A stretch of 64,000 nucleotides of DNA, taken from the NCBI RefSeq assembly GCF_000426065.1, contig NZ_AUEQ01000015.1, positions 156,569 through 220,568 on the forward strand, written 5' to 3'. Position 1 is the first letter of the stretch. Every line of letters starts with the position of its first letter. Below, piece after piece: positions 33,273 through 40,973 of the stretch. The notes below the pieces were generated by a model. The model did no database searches and was not told the DNA's origin. It saw nothing but the letters and a program-made list of their open reading frames with translations. The DNA is from Mycobacterium sp. URHD0025 (GTDB lineage Bacteria; Actinomycetota; Actinomycetes; Mycobacteriales; Mycobacteriaceae). The translations under genes were made by a program, and so were the position numbers.

Positions 33273-34742
33273 GTGAGTCGGATCGGCGCCCGAGCGCTTC
33301 GTGATGCAGTACTCGACGAGGGATCGTTCATCAGCTGGGATGCGCCGCCTCTGGAGGTCGCCCGTTCGCAGGACTACCAGCGGGAACTGGCCGAGGCCAC
33401 ATCGAAGACCGGGCTCGACGAATCGGTGCTGACCGGGGAGGGCACCATCTTCGGCCGCCGCGTGGCCGTGGTGGTCTGCGAGTTCGACTTCCTGGCCGGT
33501 TCGATCGGGGTGGCCGCCGCCGAGCGGATCACCGCCGCGGTGACACGCGCCACAGCCGAGAGGCTGCCGCTGCTGGCCTCGCCGAGTTCGGGCGGGACCC
33601 GCATGCAGGAAGGCACTGTCGCGTTCCTGCAGATGGTCAAGATCGCCGCGGCCGTCGAACTGCACAAACAAGCCCACCTGCCGTACCTGGTGTACCTGCG
33701 CCACCCCACCACCGGCGGGGTCTTCGCCTCCTGGGGTTCGCTCGGGCACGTCACCGCCGCCGAACCCGGCGCGCTGATCGGCTTCCTCGGGCCGCGGGTG
33801 TACGAGCACCTGTACGGCGAACCGTTCCCACCCGGGGTGCAGACCGCCGAGAATCTGCACGCTCACGGCGTGATCGACGGCGTGGTGCCGCTCGCGCTGC
33901 TGCGCGACACTCTGGACCGCACCCTGCGGGTGATCTTGGACCCTCCTGTCCCGCCGCCCGCCGCCGCGTCCCGTGAGCCGCTGCCCGACGTGCCGGCCTG
34001 GGACTCGGTGCTGGCCTCACGGCGGCCGGACCGGCCCGGCATCGGTTATCTGCTGCGCCACGGCGCTACCGACCGGGTACTGCTGTCCGGTACCGAACGC
34101 GGCGAGGCCGCGACGATGCTGCTGGCGCTGGCCCGTTTCGGCGGACAACCCGCGGTGGTCGTGGGCCAACGCCGCAGCGAGGGCGGACTCGTCGGGCCCG
34201 CCGCCCTGCGCGAGGCGCGCCGCGGCATGGCCTTGGCGGCCGGACTGCAGCTGCCGCTGGTACTCGTGATCGACACCCCCGGCCCGGCCCTGTCGATCGA
34301 GGCCGAGCAGGGCGGGCTGGCCGGTGAGATCGCCCGCTGTCTGGCCGAACTGGTCACGTTGAACACACCCACGGTGTCGGTGCTGATGGGGCAGGGCAGC
34401 GGCGGGCCCGCCCTGGCGATGGTTCCCGCCGACCGGGTACTGGCCGCCGCGAACGGCTGGCTGGCCCCACTGCCGCCCGAGGGAGCCAGCGCCATCGTGT
34501 ACCGCGACACCGCGCACGCCCCGGAACTGGCTGCCGCGCAAGGGGTTCGCTCTGTCGACCTGTTACGCAACGGCATCGCCGACGCGATCGTGCCTGAACA
34601 TCCCGATGCCGCCGACGAACCACGGGCCTTCACCGAGCGGTTGTCGGCTGCCATCGCCGGCGAGCTGTCTTCGCTTCGTGTGGTGCCCGGCGAGCAGCGG
34701 TTGCAGACCCGGCTGGAGCGCTACCGGCGCATCGGGCTCTGA
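33273..34742 (+). CDS. accD3: Acetyl/propionyl-CoA carboxylase beta subunit AccD3
   Basis: A 489-residue carboxyltransferase. The N-terminal half contains 'LASPSSGGTRMQEGTVAFLQM' and 'YLRHPTTGGVFASWGSLGH', both acyl-CoA-binding crotonase-type elements. The C-terminal half resembles the alpha-type carboxyltransferase domain ('LVLVIDTPGPALSIEAEQGGLAGEIARC', 'VSVLMGQGSGGPAL'). Length and order match Rv0904c. The GTG at 33273 starts 27 bases from the divergent echA6 start, so the two share a very short promoter region. It should carboxylate an acyl-CoA for fatty or mycolic acid synthesis. Confidence 0.92.
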   Translation: MSRIGARALRDAVLDEGSFISWDAPPLEVARSQDYQRELAEATSKTGLDESVLTGEGTIFGRRVAVVVCEFDFLAGSIGVAAAERITAAVTRATAERLPLLASPSSGGTRMQEGTVAFLQMVKIAAAVELHKQAHLPYLVYLRHPTTGGVFASWGSLGHVTAAEPGALIGFLGPRVYEHLYGEPFPPGVQTAENLHAHGVIDGVVPLALLRDTLDRTLRVILDPPVPPPAAASREPLPDVPAWDSVLASRRPDRPGIGYLLRHGATDRVLLSGTERGEAATMLLALARFGGQPAVVVGQRRSEGGLVGPAALREARRGMALAAGLQLPLVLVIDTPGPALSIEAEQGGLAGEIARCLAELVTLNTPTVSVLMGQGSGGPALAMVPADRVLAAANGWLAPLPPEGASAIVYRDTAHAPELAAAQGVRSVDLLRNGIADAIVPEHPDAADEPRAFTERLSAAIAGELSSLRVVPGEQRLQTRLERYRRIGL

Positions 34743-34781
34743 CTCCCGGGCCGCCCGGGCCGCGCGGGCCCAGAATCGCCG

Positions 34782-34834
34782 AGATCGACGCTATGGTCGT
34801 CGGAATCGCGGATTCACGACCATAGCGTCGATCT
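34782..34834. terminator. Long perfect hairpin between convergent genes
   Basis: AGATCGACGCTATGGTCGT (34782-34800) pairs perfectly with its reverse complement at 34816-34834 (19 bp), and the 15-base loop itself contains GAATC/GATTC. No U-tract follows. It sits between accD3 (plus) and the YhgE gene (minus) and probably acts as an intrinsic, bidirectional stop or RNA-stability element. Confidence 0.7.
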
Positions 34835-34855
34835 GGGCGCGGAGACTGCCCGCGC

Positions 34856-36862
34856 TCAGACCTCGATGGGCGGGTTCAGCCGGTCCATCGTGTACTGCCG
34901 GTCCCTGCGCGCCGCCCACGAACTGCCGGCCAGCGAGGCCGCCAGCACGCCGACCAGCACCGCGATCGCGATCCACAACCGCGAATCGATCCCGCCCACG
35001 ATCAACTGACGAAGACCGTTGACGGCGTACGTCATCGGATCGACCGGGTGCAGGATCTGGAACGGTTTGGCCGTGGTCTCCACCGGATAGATGCCGCCGG
35101 CCGAAACCAGTTGCAGCATCAGGAAGGCCAGCGTCACCACCCGGCCGACCGACACCCCGAACAGCGCGTTGAATGCCTGGATCAGGGCCAGGAACGTGCC
35201 CGCGACCAAAAACAGGAACGCCACGGTGGCCAGCGGGTATTTCGCCTGCAGGCCCACCCCGAAATGCACCACCACGTACATGACCACGACCTGGCAGAAC
35301 ACGATCAGCAGAGCGGGCCAGTAGGACGCCAGCACCACGCGCAGCGCGCCCAGCCCGTTGACCACCGGACGGGACTGCAACGGCTTCAACAACATCCAGA
35401 TGATGAGTGCACCGATGAACAAGGCGAGCGGCAGGAAGAACGGCGCGAAACCGGTGCCGAACGTGGCGGCCGGATTATGGGTCTGGATGTCCAATGCCAC
35501 CGGTGCCGCCAGGGTCCGGGCCACGTCGGTGCGCTGTTGCGGCGTCCAGGACGGGACCTGGGTCGAGCCCTCCTTGAGCGCCGTGGCCAGCTGCTGATTG
35601 CCGGCCTGAAGCTTTTCCGTACCGGCGGCGAGTTCGCCTGCACCACTGGACAATTGGTGGCCACCGTTGGCCAGCTGCACCAGACCGCTGTTGAGCTGCT
35701 TGGCGCCGCTGTTCAGCTGGTGCGCGCCGTCGCGCAGTTTGACGACGTCGGAGCGCAATCCGCCGGTGAGTGCCTTGTTGATGAACACCCGCAGCTTGCT
35801 GTTCGGATCACCGAGTTCGTTCTCCAGCTGGGTGGCATTGTCACGCAAGCGGATCAGACCCTCGTCGGTGGTGGGGTCGAGACCGCGGGAGACCAGCAGG
35901 CGCTGGGCGCCGGCCAGGAACTCCCCGGTGTCGCGCACCGTGGGGTCGGGGCTGTTGCGCAGCATGCCGACCGCCTGGTCGACAATGGCCGCGGCCTGAG
36001 CCTGGTCGATATTCAGCGCCGCGATCCGGTCCGTGGTCGAGCGCACCGCACCCGACAACCGCTGCGCGGCCATGCCGACCTCGTTGGGATCCAGACCGAG
36101 TCCGCTGACCCGATCCAGCACCGTCAGCAGCGGATCGGTAGCGGTATCGACCGCGGTGGACAGTTGCCTGGTACCCGCGGCCAACTGCGCAGATCCGTCG
36201 CGCGCGGTGACCAGCCCCGCGGTCAGGGCGTCGGCCCCCGCGGACAACCGGTGCGCACCGTCGTTGGCCGCCGCACTTCCGGTGGCCAGCTGCTGCGCTC
36301 CGTCGGCCGCCTTGACCAACCCGGTGCCGGCATCGGTCAACCCGGTCAGCACGGTGCCGAGCGTGCGTTCACCGATCTTCGCGTTGATCTGATTGATCAC
36401 CTCACGCGCCGCGTTCTGGCCTATGATCGACCCCAGGTAGTTGTTGGCGTCGTTGAAGGTGAAGCGCACGTTGGCCTGGTGCGGCGAACCACCCGACGGT
36501 GACGAAATGCTGGTACTGAAATCCTGCGGCAGCGTGATGGAGAAGTAGTACTTCCCGCTGGAGACGCCCTCGGCGGCTTCGGCAGCCGAAACCCGGTGCA
36601 GCTGAAGCTGACCCGAATCCACCAACGCGTCGGCCACCTCGTTCCCGGCCTTGATCTGCTGACCCTCCGCCACGGTGCCCTGATCCTCGTTGACCAGCGC
36701 CACGGGAACCTTGTTCACCTCGCCGAACGGATTCCAGAACGCCCACAGGTACATCGCGCCGTACAACAGCGGCAGCAAGATGACCGTCACGAGCGCTATC
36801 CGCGGCATCGTGCCGCGCGAGAAACGTTTGAGATCGGTGCCCAACGACATTCCGGCCAGCAC
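34856..36862 (-). CDS. YhgE/Pip-type membrane protein (ABC-2 permease-like)
   Basis: A 668-residue membrane protein with one N-terminal helix ('ALVTVILLPLLYGAMYLWAF') and about five C-terminal helices. Between them is a large extracytoplasmic domain with heptad-like repeats 'LAAGTRQLSTAV', 'GAKQLNSGLVQLANGGHQLSSGAGELAAGTEKL', the hallmark of the YhgE/Pip family (phage-infection protein and relatives, possible transporters or type VII-associated proteins). It is transcribed two bases after the ABC ATPase-like gene, so the pair may form one exporter. The substrate is unknown. Confidence 0.85.
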   Translation of the reverse strand: MLAGMSLGTDLKRFSRGTMPRIALVTVILLPLLYGAMYLWAFWNPFGEVNKVPVALVNEDQGTVAEGQQIKAGNEVADALVDSGQLQLHRVSAAEAAEGVSSGKYYFSITLPQDFSTSISSPSGGSPHQANVRFTFNDANNYLGSIIGQNAAREVINQINAKIGERTLGTVLTGLTDAGTGLVKAADGAQQLATGSAAANDGAHRLSAGADALTAGLVTARDGSAQLAAGTRQLSTAVDTATDPLLTVLDRVSGLGLDPNEVGMAAQRLSGAVRSTTDRIAALNIDQAQAAAIVDQAVGMLRNSPDPTVRDTGEFLAGAQRLLVSRGLDPTTDEGLIRLRDNATQLENELGDPNSKLRVFINKALTGGLRSDVVKLRDGAHQLNSGAKQLNSGLVQLANGGHQLSSGAGELAAGTEKLQAGNQQLATALKEGSTQVPSWTPQQRTDVARTLAAPVALDIQTHNPAATFGTGFAPFFLPLALFIGALIIWMLLKPLQSRPVVNGLGALRVVLASYWPALLIVFCQVVVMYVVVHFGVGLQAKYPLATVAFLFLVAGTFLALIQAFNALFGVSVGRVVTLAFLMLQLVSAGGIYPVETTAKPFQILHPVDPMTYAVNGLRQLIVGGIDSRLWIAIAVLVGVLAASLAGSSWAARRDRQYTMDRLNPPIEV

Positions 36863-36864
36863 GG

Positions 36865-37629
36865 TTACTCGCCACCTTTCTGCGATCCCGCCGGCTCGGC
36901 CGGCGTGGTGTTGGGCGTCGTATTGGGCGTCGTATTGGGCACTGTGAGTTGAGCGCGCATGGCCGAAGCCAGGTGCCGGGGAACCCCGTTGACGGTCGCT
37001 GTGATCACGGTCTGGTTCTCTCCCAGCGCGATCAGGCGCCCCAGCAGGATGTCGCGGTTGCGGTCATCGGTGAGGTGGTCGAGGTTGCCGACCACGAGCA
37101 ACGGCGGGCTCCCGGTATTGGCCAGCGAGATCCGCAGCAGGATCTGATCGAGCTCGGTGAGTCCGTCGAAGTACGACGTCAGCGAAGGCAGCGGCAGATC
37201 ACCGAACACCGGCGCGCACATGGCGGCCAGCGCATCGTCGTCTGCCCGGCCCACCAGCGTGTACCAGGGTGCGTCCCAGCGGAGCTGCTCGGTCACCAGG
37301 TCGCGGACCGTCACCGACTCAGACACCGTGTCCAGCTCGTCGATACCGGCCAGCGCCGCGCACCGGAAGATGTCGGAGGCCCGGGTGTGCCCGAAGACGG
37401 TGAGCCGGCCGTCGGCGGTTTTCATTCGTCCGGCCAGTGTCATCAGCAGCGCGGTGCGACCGGTACCCGCCGGGGCGACCAGCACCGTGACGCCGCCAGC
37501 CTCGATGTCGAGGTCGACGGGCCCGTACACCGGCCCCCATGGGCCGCGCATGGCGATGGCACGTGCGGTGATTGCCGGTGGCTTTTGCTCGTCCTCGCCG
37601 ATGTCAGGCTCGAGACTTTGCTCAGGCAT
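36865..37629 (-). CDS. Degenerate ABC-type ATPase subunit
   Basis: The 254-residue protein has the general layout of an ABC ATPase: 'GPVDLDIEAGGVTVLVAPAGTGRTALLMTLAGRM' near residue 50, 'GLTELDQILLRISLAN' in place of the signature, and 'PPLLVVGNLDHLTDD' in place of Walker B. The Walker A lysine is replaced by arginine (GTGRT), the LSGGQ signature is not recognisable, and Walker B lacks a clear catalytic Asp-Glu pair, so hydrolysis may be weak or absent. The C-terminus carries PNTT repeats. The ATG at 37629 is preferred; upstream codons run into the region of the divergent Mg2+ leader. It probably partners the YhgE protein. Confidence 0.7.
   Translation of the reverse strand: MPEQSLEPDIGEDEQKPPAITARAIAMRGPWGPVYGPVDLDIEAGGVTVLVAPAGTGRTALLMTLAGRMKTADGRLTVFGHTRASDIFRCAALAGIDELDTVSESVTVRDLVTEQLRWDAPWYTLVGRADDDALAAMCAPVFGDLPLPSLTSYFDGLTELDQILLRISLANTGSPPLLVVGNLDHLTDDRNRDILLGRLIALGENQTVITATVNGVPRHLASAMRAQLTVPNTTPNTTPNTTPAEPAGSQKGGE
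36908..36943 (-). repeat. Three 12-bp tandem repeats coding for PNTT units
   Basis: Units at 36908-36919, 36920-36931 and 36932-36943 are nearly identical (plus-strand core GTATTGGGCGTC). They encode the 'PNTTPNTTPNTTP' tail of the ABC ATPase. Such a short in-frame tandem repeat is prone to slippage, and its copy number may vary between strains. Confidence 0.85.
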
Positions 37630-37816
37630 AGGCACATCACAACACATCCGGCGGGTGCGCACAGGCAACCGCAAACCCGGATTGCCTGCCAATTCTTGGG
37701 TGAGCCCTGCGGAATCGTTTGGAGGCTCCCGGTGAGGGCGGTCATGCCTCAGACTCGACACGCCATTGCCGAACTGACACAACCTATTTGGATAAGTGGC
37801 CCGACAGAAAAGCGTG

Positions 37817-37846
37817 TTGACAATTTCGCGGTGTAGGGTTTCTAAT
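37817..37846 (+). promoter_or_regulatory. Sigma-A-type promoter of the M-box leader
   Basis: A perfect TTGACA (37817-37822) is followed after 18 bases by TCTAAT (37841-37846), giving an expected transcription start near 37853, just before the riboswitch aptamer. The promoter is divergent from the ABC ATPase gene. Confidence 0.7.
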
Positions 37847-37857
37847 GAAACCCGCGC

Positions 37858-38004
37858 TTCGTTAGGTGAGGCTCCTACTCGAACACAGGCCACTGATCCG
37901 ACGACGTCGAGAGACGCCCAGGATTAGGACAGGTCTTCCCGGCCTAAGGGATGACCCGAAGTGGCTTCCCACCCTGGTGGGACACGTCGTGTAGTGCCAA
38001 AGCT
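37858..38004 (+). ncRNA. M-box (ykoK) magnesium riboswitch
   Basis: The segment carries the highly conserved M-box blocks in order: CGTTAGGTGAGGCTCCTA, ACAGGCCACTG, CGTCGAGAGACGCC, GACAGG, CTAAGGGATGACCCG, GTAGTGCCAAAGCTC. The aptamer binds several Mg2+ ions and folds so that downstream expression is shut off when Mg2+ is plentiful. M. tuberculosis has M-boxes before Rv1535 and the PE20 region. Here it stands alone, with its own promoter, a terminator and then two small ORFs rather than an obvious Mg2+ transporter. Confidence 0.93.
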
Positions 38005-38068
38005 CTGAAGAGGAAGCGCGCGACCGGCCCGCGTGGCCCGGTTCTCGACTTCCTCTTCAGCGTGTTTT
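38005..38068 (+). terminator. Intrinsic terminator of the M-box expression platform
   Basis: CTGAAGAGGAAG (38005-38016) pairs perfectly with CTTCCTCTTCAG (38049-38060), with a GC-rich inner region that can fold further, and is followed by CGTGTTTT. The 5' arm begins directly after the last conserved aptamer bases, so Mg2+-dependent folding could decide whether it forms. A real U-rich tail is uncommon in mycobacterial terminators. Confidence 0.82.
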
Positions 38069-38143
38069 CACCTGATGATGACGCGCCCGCACATCAAGAT
38101 CAGCGGCGCTGCGTGCGCCCGACAGCGAGGAGGTGACGACGAC

Positions 38144-38227
38144 ATGACATCGAGCGACGACCCGTACCCCAGTCCTATTCGAAAACGTCTGTCCGTAAAC
38201 ATCTTTCCGCTGCCGATGACCGGCTAG
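38144..38227 (+). CDS. MgtL-like proline/acidic leader peptide (27 residues)
   Basis: The ORF MTSSDDPYPSPIRKRLSVNI(FPLPMTG) has a strong AGGAGG ribosome site (38128-38133) 10 bases before its ATG. Its layout, acidic residues, then alternating prolines, then a basic run and a hydrophobic tail, closely resembles the E. coli MgtL leader ([17 protein letters not shown]), whose Asp/Pro codons destabilise ribosomes at low Mg2+ and so induce mgtA. It sits directly downstream of an M-box riboswitch, so a sensing role in Mg2+ control is the natural inference. The similarity may be convergent. Confidence 0.7.
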   Translation: MTSSDDPYPSPIRKRLSVNIFPLPMTG

Positions 38228-38229
38228 GT

Positions 38230-38253
38230 CCACCACCCGGACACCCGTGGTGG
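38230..38253 (+). promoter_or_regulatory. Hairpin between leader peptide and downstream ORF
   Basis: CCACCAC (38230-38236) pairs with GTGGTGG (38247-38253) across a 10-base loop, two bases after the leader-peptide stop. It could be the structure controlled by ribosome progress over the leader peptide. There is no U-tract. Confidence 0.45.
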
Positions 38254-38308
38254 CCGACTGCCGCACCATGTCGACGCGGAGAGCTCCGATACATCAGGAG
38301 TTGATCCC

Positions 38309-38482
38309 ATGCTGCGCAACACTTTTCTTCACCGTGCTCACGCCATGGTCAGGGCCCCCATCGCGTGGATTCACACGCGGGCGTCCCTGACCCCGCAGGA
38401 GCGACACAACCTGCGGATGAGCAACACCCCGGTGGCGGTCCTGACCGCGTCGCTGGGTGGCGGCTCGCTGACCGGCCGGTAA
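38309..38482 (+). CDS. 57-residue ORF at the end of the Mg2+ leader
   Basis: An AGGAG ribosome site 8 bases before the ATG precedes a 57-codon frame. The product is basic and amphipathic ('MLRNTFLHRAHAMVRAPIAWIHTRASLTPQERHNL'), with a Gly-rich end and no certain TM segment. No family was recognised. It is the first full gene after the M-box and the MgtL-like leader, so it should be made when Mg2+ is low. It might be a small modulator of a Mg2+ transporter or of membrane physiology (inference). Confidence 0.6.
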   Translation: MLRNTFLHRAHAMVRAPIAWIHTRASLTPQERHNLRMSNTPVAVLTASLGGGSLTGR

Positions 38483-38557
38483 CCACATGCAACCAGGCTC
38501 GTTTGGTGAGCAGCTGAACCGGGTCGCGTCCGGCACGACGGATGCGACGATGGACGC

Positions 38558-39394
38558 ATGACCGAGTCGAGGACGTATCCACCAGGTGTCCCCTGCTGGG
38601 TGGACACCGACCAGCAGGACGTGGCTGCCGCTCAGGACTTCTACGGTCGGCTCTTCGGCTGGACATTCGAGAATGTGCTGCCCGACGACGCCGAGGAGTC
38701 GTATTCGATCGCCACGCTGGACGGTCGCGACGTGGCCGCGATCGCGTCCGCACAGAGCGGCGACGAAATCGCCTGGAACACCTACATCGCGGTGGCCGAC
38801 GCCGACGCCACGGCCACCGCGGTGACGGCCGCCGGCGGGACCGTGACGAGCGGTCCCGTCGACGCGGGACCGGGTGGGCGCCAGGCCGGTTGTGTCGATC
38901 CCCGCGGCGCGCATTTCAAACTGTGGCAGCCGCGGCGACGCCTCGGTGCACAGCTGGTCAACGTTCCCGGCACCTGGAATTTCAGCAACCTGCAGACGAC
39001 CGATCCGCAGGCTGCCGCAGCCTTCTACGGGCCACTCTTCGGCTGGGAGTTCGACAACGCCGGCTTCGCCACCATGATCCGCCGTCCGGGATACGCCGAC
39101 CACCTCGCCGACACCGTCGATCCCGGCATCAAGGAACGTCACACCGCAGCGGGTACTCCGCCCGGATTCTCCGACGCAGTGGGCTGGACCGCGCAGCTGC
39201 ACGACGAGCAGCTACCCGAGCACTGGGAGGTGACATTCGCTGTGGCCAACCGCGACGAATCCGCGGCGCTGGCCGAAAAGCTCGGCGCGGCAGTCATTTC
39301 CAGCTCCGAAAACGAGTGGTCGAACGACGCCCTGATCCAGGACCCGCAAGGCGCCCGGCTCATCCTGAGCCAGTTCATCCCACCGACGGGGTGA
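38558..39394 (+). CDS. Two-domain VOC (glyoxalase-like) protein
   Basis: The 278-residue protein consists of two VOC repeats: 'PCWVDTDQQDVAAAQDFYGRLFGWTFEN' (about 12-125) and 'TWNFSNLQTTDPQAAAAFYGPLFGWEFDN' (about 140-275), each ending with a 'DPRGAHFKLWQP' or 'DPQGARLILSQF' block. This is the layout of M. tuberculosis Rv0911 and CFP30B-like proteins. Rv0911 adjoins Rv0910 in M. tuberculosis, so this copy may be displaced or a paralogue. The metal ligands and substrate are not evident. Its 3' end overlaps the convergent membrane protein gene by 20 bases. Confidence 0.85.
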   Translation: MTESRTYPPGVPCWVDTDQQDVAAAQDFYGRLFGWTFENVLPDDAEESYSIATLDGRDVAAIASAQSGDEIAWNTYIAVADADATATAVTAAGGTVTSGPVDAGPGGRQAGCVDPRGAHFKLWQPRRRLGAQLVNVPGTWNFSNLQTTDPQAAAAFYGPLFGWEFDNAGFATMIRRPGYADHLADTVDPGIKERHTAAGTPPGFSDAVGWTAQLHDEQLPEHWEVTFAVANRDESAALAEKLGAAVISSSENEWSNDALIQDPQGARLILSQFIPPTG

Positions 39395-39779
39395 CCACCG
39401 AGCGGTGCCGGGTGCGGACGGTGAGCACCGCCGCGGCGATGAGCACCTCGATCAATGCCAGCAGCGTCGCCGTCGTCATCAACGCCGAGGTTGCCGCCGG
39501 GGCGAGGGCCGCCGCCCCGTGGCGATGCGCCGGCATCGGGGTGTGCAGCGCGATCATCGCCAGGCTCATCAACGCGATGGTGCACCAGACTCCTGGGGTG
39601 CCGCTACGCCACAGATGAGCCGCGCAATACAGACAACCCACGATCATCGCTGCGAGCACCGCGGCGGCCACCGGATTGGCGGTCCCGCCCAGCATCACCA
39701 CGTGCAACGCCGCCGAGCTCGCGGCCACCAGCGCACACGTCCGTCGCCCGAGAACACTGCAGGCATGCGCGGCCGACAT
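39375..39779 (-). CDS. Small four-TM membrane protein
   Basis: A 134-residue, strongly hydrophobic protein with probably four helices ('CALVAASSAALHVVML', 'PVAAAVLAAMIVGCLYCAAHL', 'VWCTIALMSLAMIALHT', 'TATLLALIEVLIAAAVLTV'). Between helices 3 and 4 there is a histidine pair in 'PAHRHG', which could bind metal. It is convergent with, and overlaps, the VOC gene by 20 bases. No family was recognised; similar small His-containing membrane proteins are common in actinobacteria. Confidence 0.65.
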   Translation of the reverse strand: MSAAHACSVLGRRTCALVAASSAALHVVMLGGTANPVAAAVLAAMIVGCLYCAAHLWRSGTPGVWCTIALMSLAMIALHTPMPAHRHGAAALAPAATSALMTTATLLALIEVLIAAAVLTVRTRHRSVVTPSVG

Positions 39780-39879
39780 GGCCCCTATCTTCTCAGCAAT
39801 GAGGGCTCAGCGCCGCCGGAACCTGGATGAGCCGCGAATTGCCCGGTGCGAGCCCGCGTATCGCCGTACCGTCGGCCCT

Positions 39880-40959
39880 ATGACGAACTTCGCAGCCCGC
39901 CCGGCCCGGTCGCGACTGGCGATCGGCACCTTCTTTTTCGCCATCACCCTGATGGCCGCATGTTCGACGAACACGAACTCGACCGAAGCCACGTCAACCC
40001 CCGACGCCGCCAAGGGCGAGTCGGCGGCCGGCCGCGTCGTGGTGATCACCACGGGAGGAACCATCGCCACGAGCACCGACGCCAACGGCGTGCGCCGTCC
40101 GACCGTCAGCGGTGCCGATCTGGCGGCCGGACTGGACGTTCAGGTCGTGGACGTGATGAAGAAGGACAGTTCGCAGCTGACGCCGGCCGATTGGGATGTG
40201 ATCGCCGCGGCAGCCAAGAAGGCGGTGGCCGACGGGGCCTCCGGAGTGGTCATCACCCACGGCACCGACACCATGGAAGACACCGCGATGTGGCTGGACG
40301 CCACCTACAACGGGCCTGCTCCGATAGTGCTGACCGGGGCACAGCGCAGTTCCGACGCCCCGGATGCCGACGGGCCCACCAACCTGCGGGACGCGCTGAC
40401 CGTGGCGTCCAGCCCCGCCGCCCGCGACCAGGGCGTGATGATCATGTTCGCCGGCGATGTCTTCCAGGCGTTGGGCACCCACAAGGTGAACACCCAGGAT
40501 CTCCACGCGTTCGGCGGCACACCACCGATCGGTTCCGTCGCCGACAACACCTTCAAGCTGGACCACCCCGCGCAGCGCCCGTTCATCGGTGACGTGCCTG
40601 CGGCCGGTGCACCGCGGGTCAGCGTTGTCGCGGCCTACCCGGGCGACGGCGCCGGACCCATCGATGCCGCCGTCGCCGGCGGAGCACGCGGAATCATCGT
40701 GGAGGCACTGGGATCCGGCAATGCCGGTGACGGCGTGGTGGACGCGGTGCGCCGCCACGCGCCCGCCGGCGTGGCGTTCGGAATATCGAGTCGTGTCCCC
40801 GACGGTGAGGTCATCGCCGAATACGGTCCCGGTGACGACATGGTCAAGGCCGGCGCGGTGATGGTTCCTCACCTGCGGCCGAGCCAGGCCCGGGTGCTGA
40901 TGATGGCTGCGCTGGCCACCAAACAGCCGGTGGGCGACGTGATCAAACGCTGGGGCTGA
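39880..40959 (+). CDS. ansA: L-asparaginase, probable lipoprotein
   Basis: A 359-residue asparaginase that hydrolyses L-asparagine to aspartate and ammonia. Both active-site threonine motifs are present: 'VVITTGGTIATS' near residue 55 and 'VVITHGTDTMEDTA' near residue 128. Unlike cytoplasmic AnsA, it has a signal sequence ('RLAIGTFFFAITLMAACS') with a lipobox-like 'LMAAC', suggesting a lipid-anchored, extracytoplasmic enzyme. The ATG at 39880 starts this signal; longer frames upstream lie in antisense to the neighbouring gene. Confidence 0.88.
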   Translation: MTNFAARPARSRLAIGTFFFAITLMAACSTNTNSTEATSTPDAAKGESAAGRVVVITTGGTIATSTDANGVRRPTVSGADLAAGLDVQVVDVMKKDSSQLTPADWDVIAAAAKKAVADGASGVVITHGTDTMEDTAMWLDATYNGPAPIVLTGAQRSSDAPDADGPTNLRDALTVASSPAARDQGVMIMFAGDVFQALGTHKVNTQDLHAFGGTPPIGSVADNTFKLDHPAQRPFIGDVPAAGAPRVSVVAAYPGDGAGPIDAAVAGGARGIIVEALGSGNAGDGVVDAVRRHAPAGVAFGISSRVPDGEVIAEYGPGDDMVKAGAVMVPHLRPSQARVLMMAALATKQPVGDVIKRWG

Positions 40960-40973
40960 GTTATCGGGGTCAG

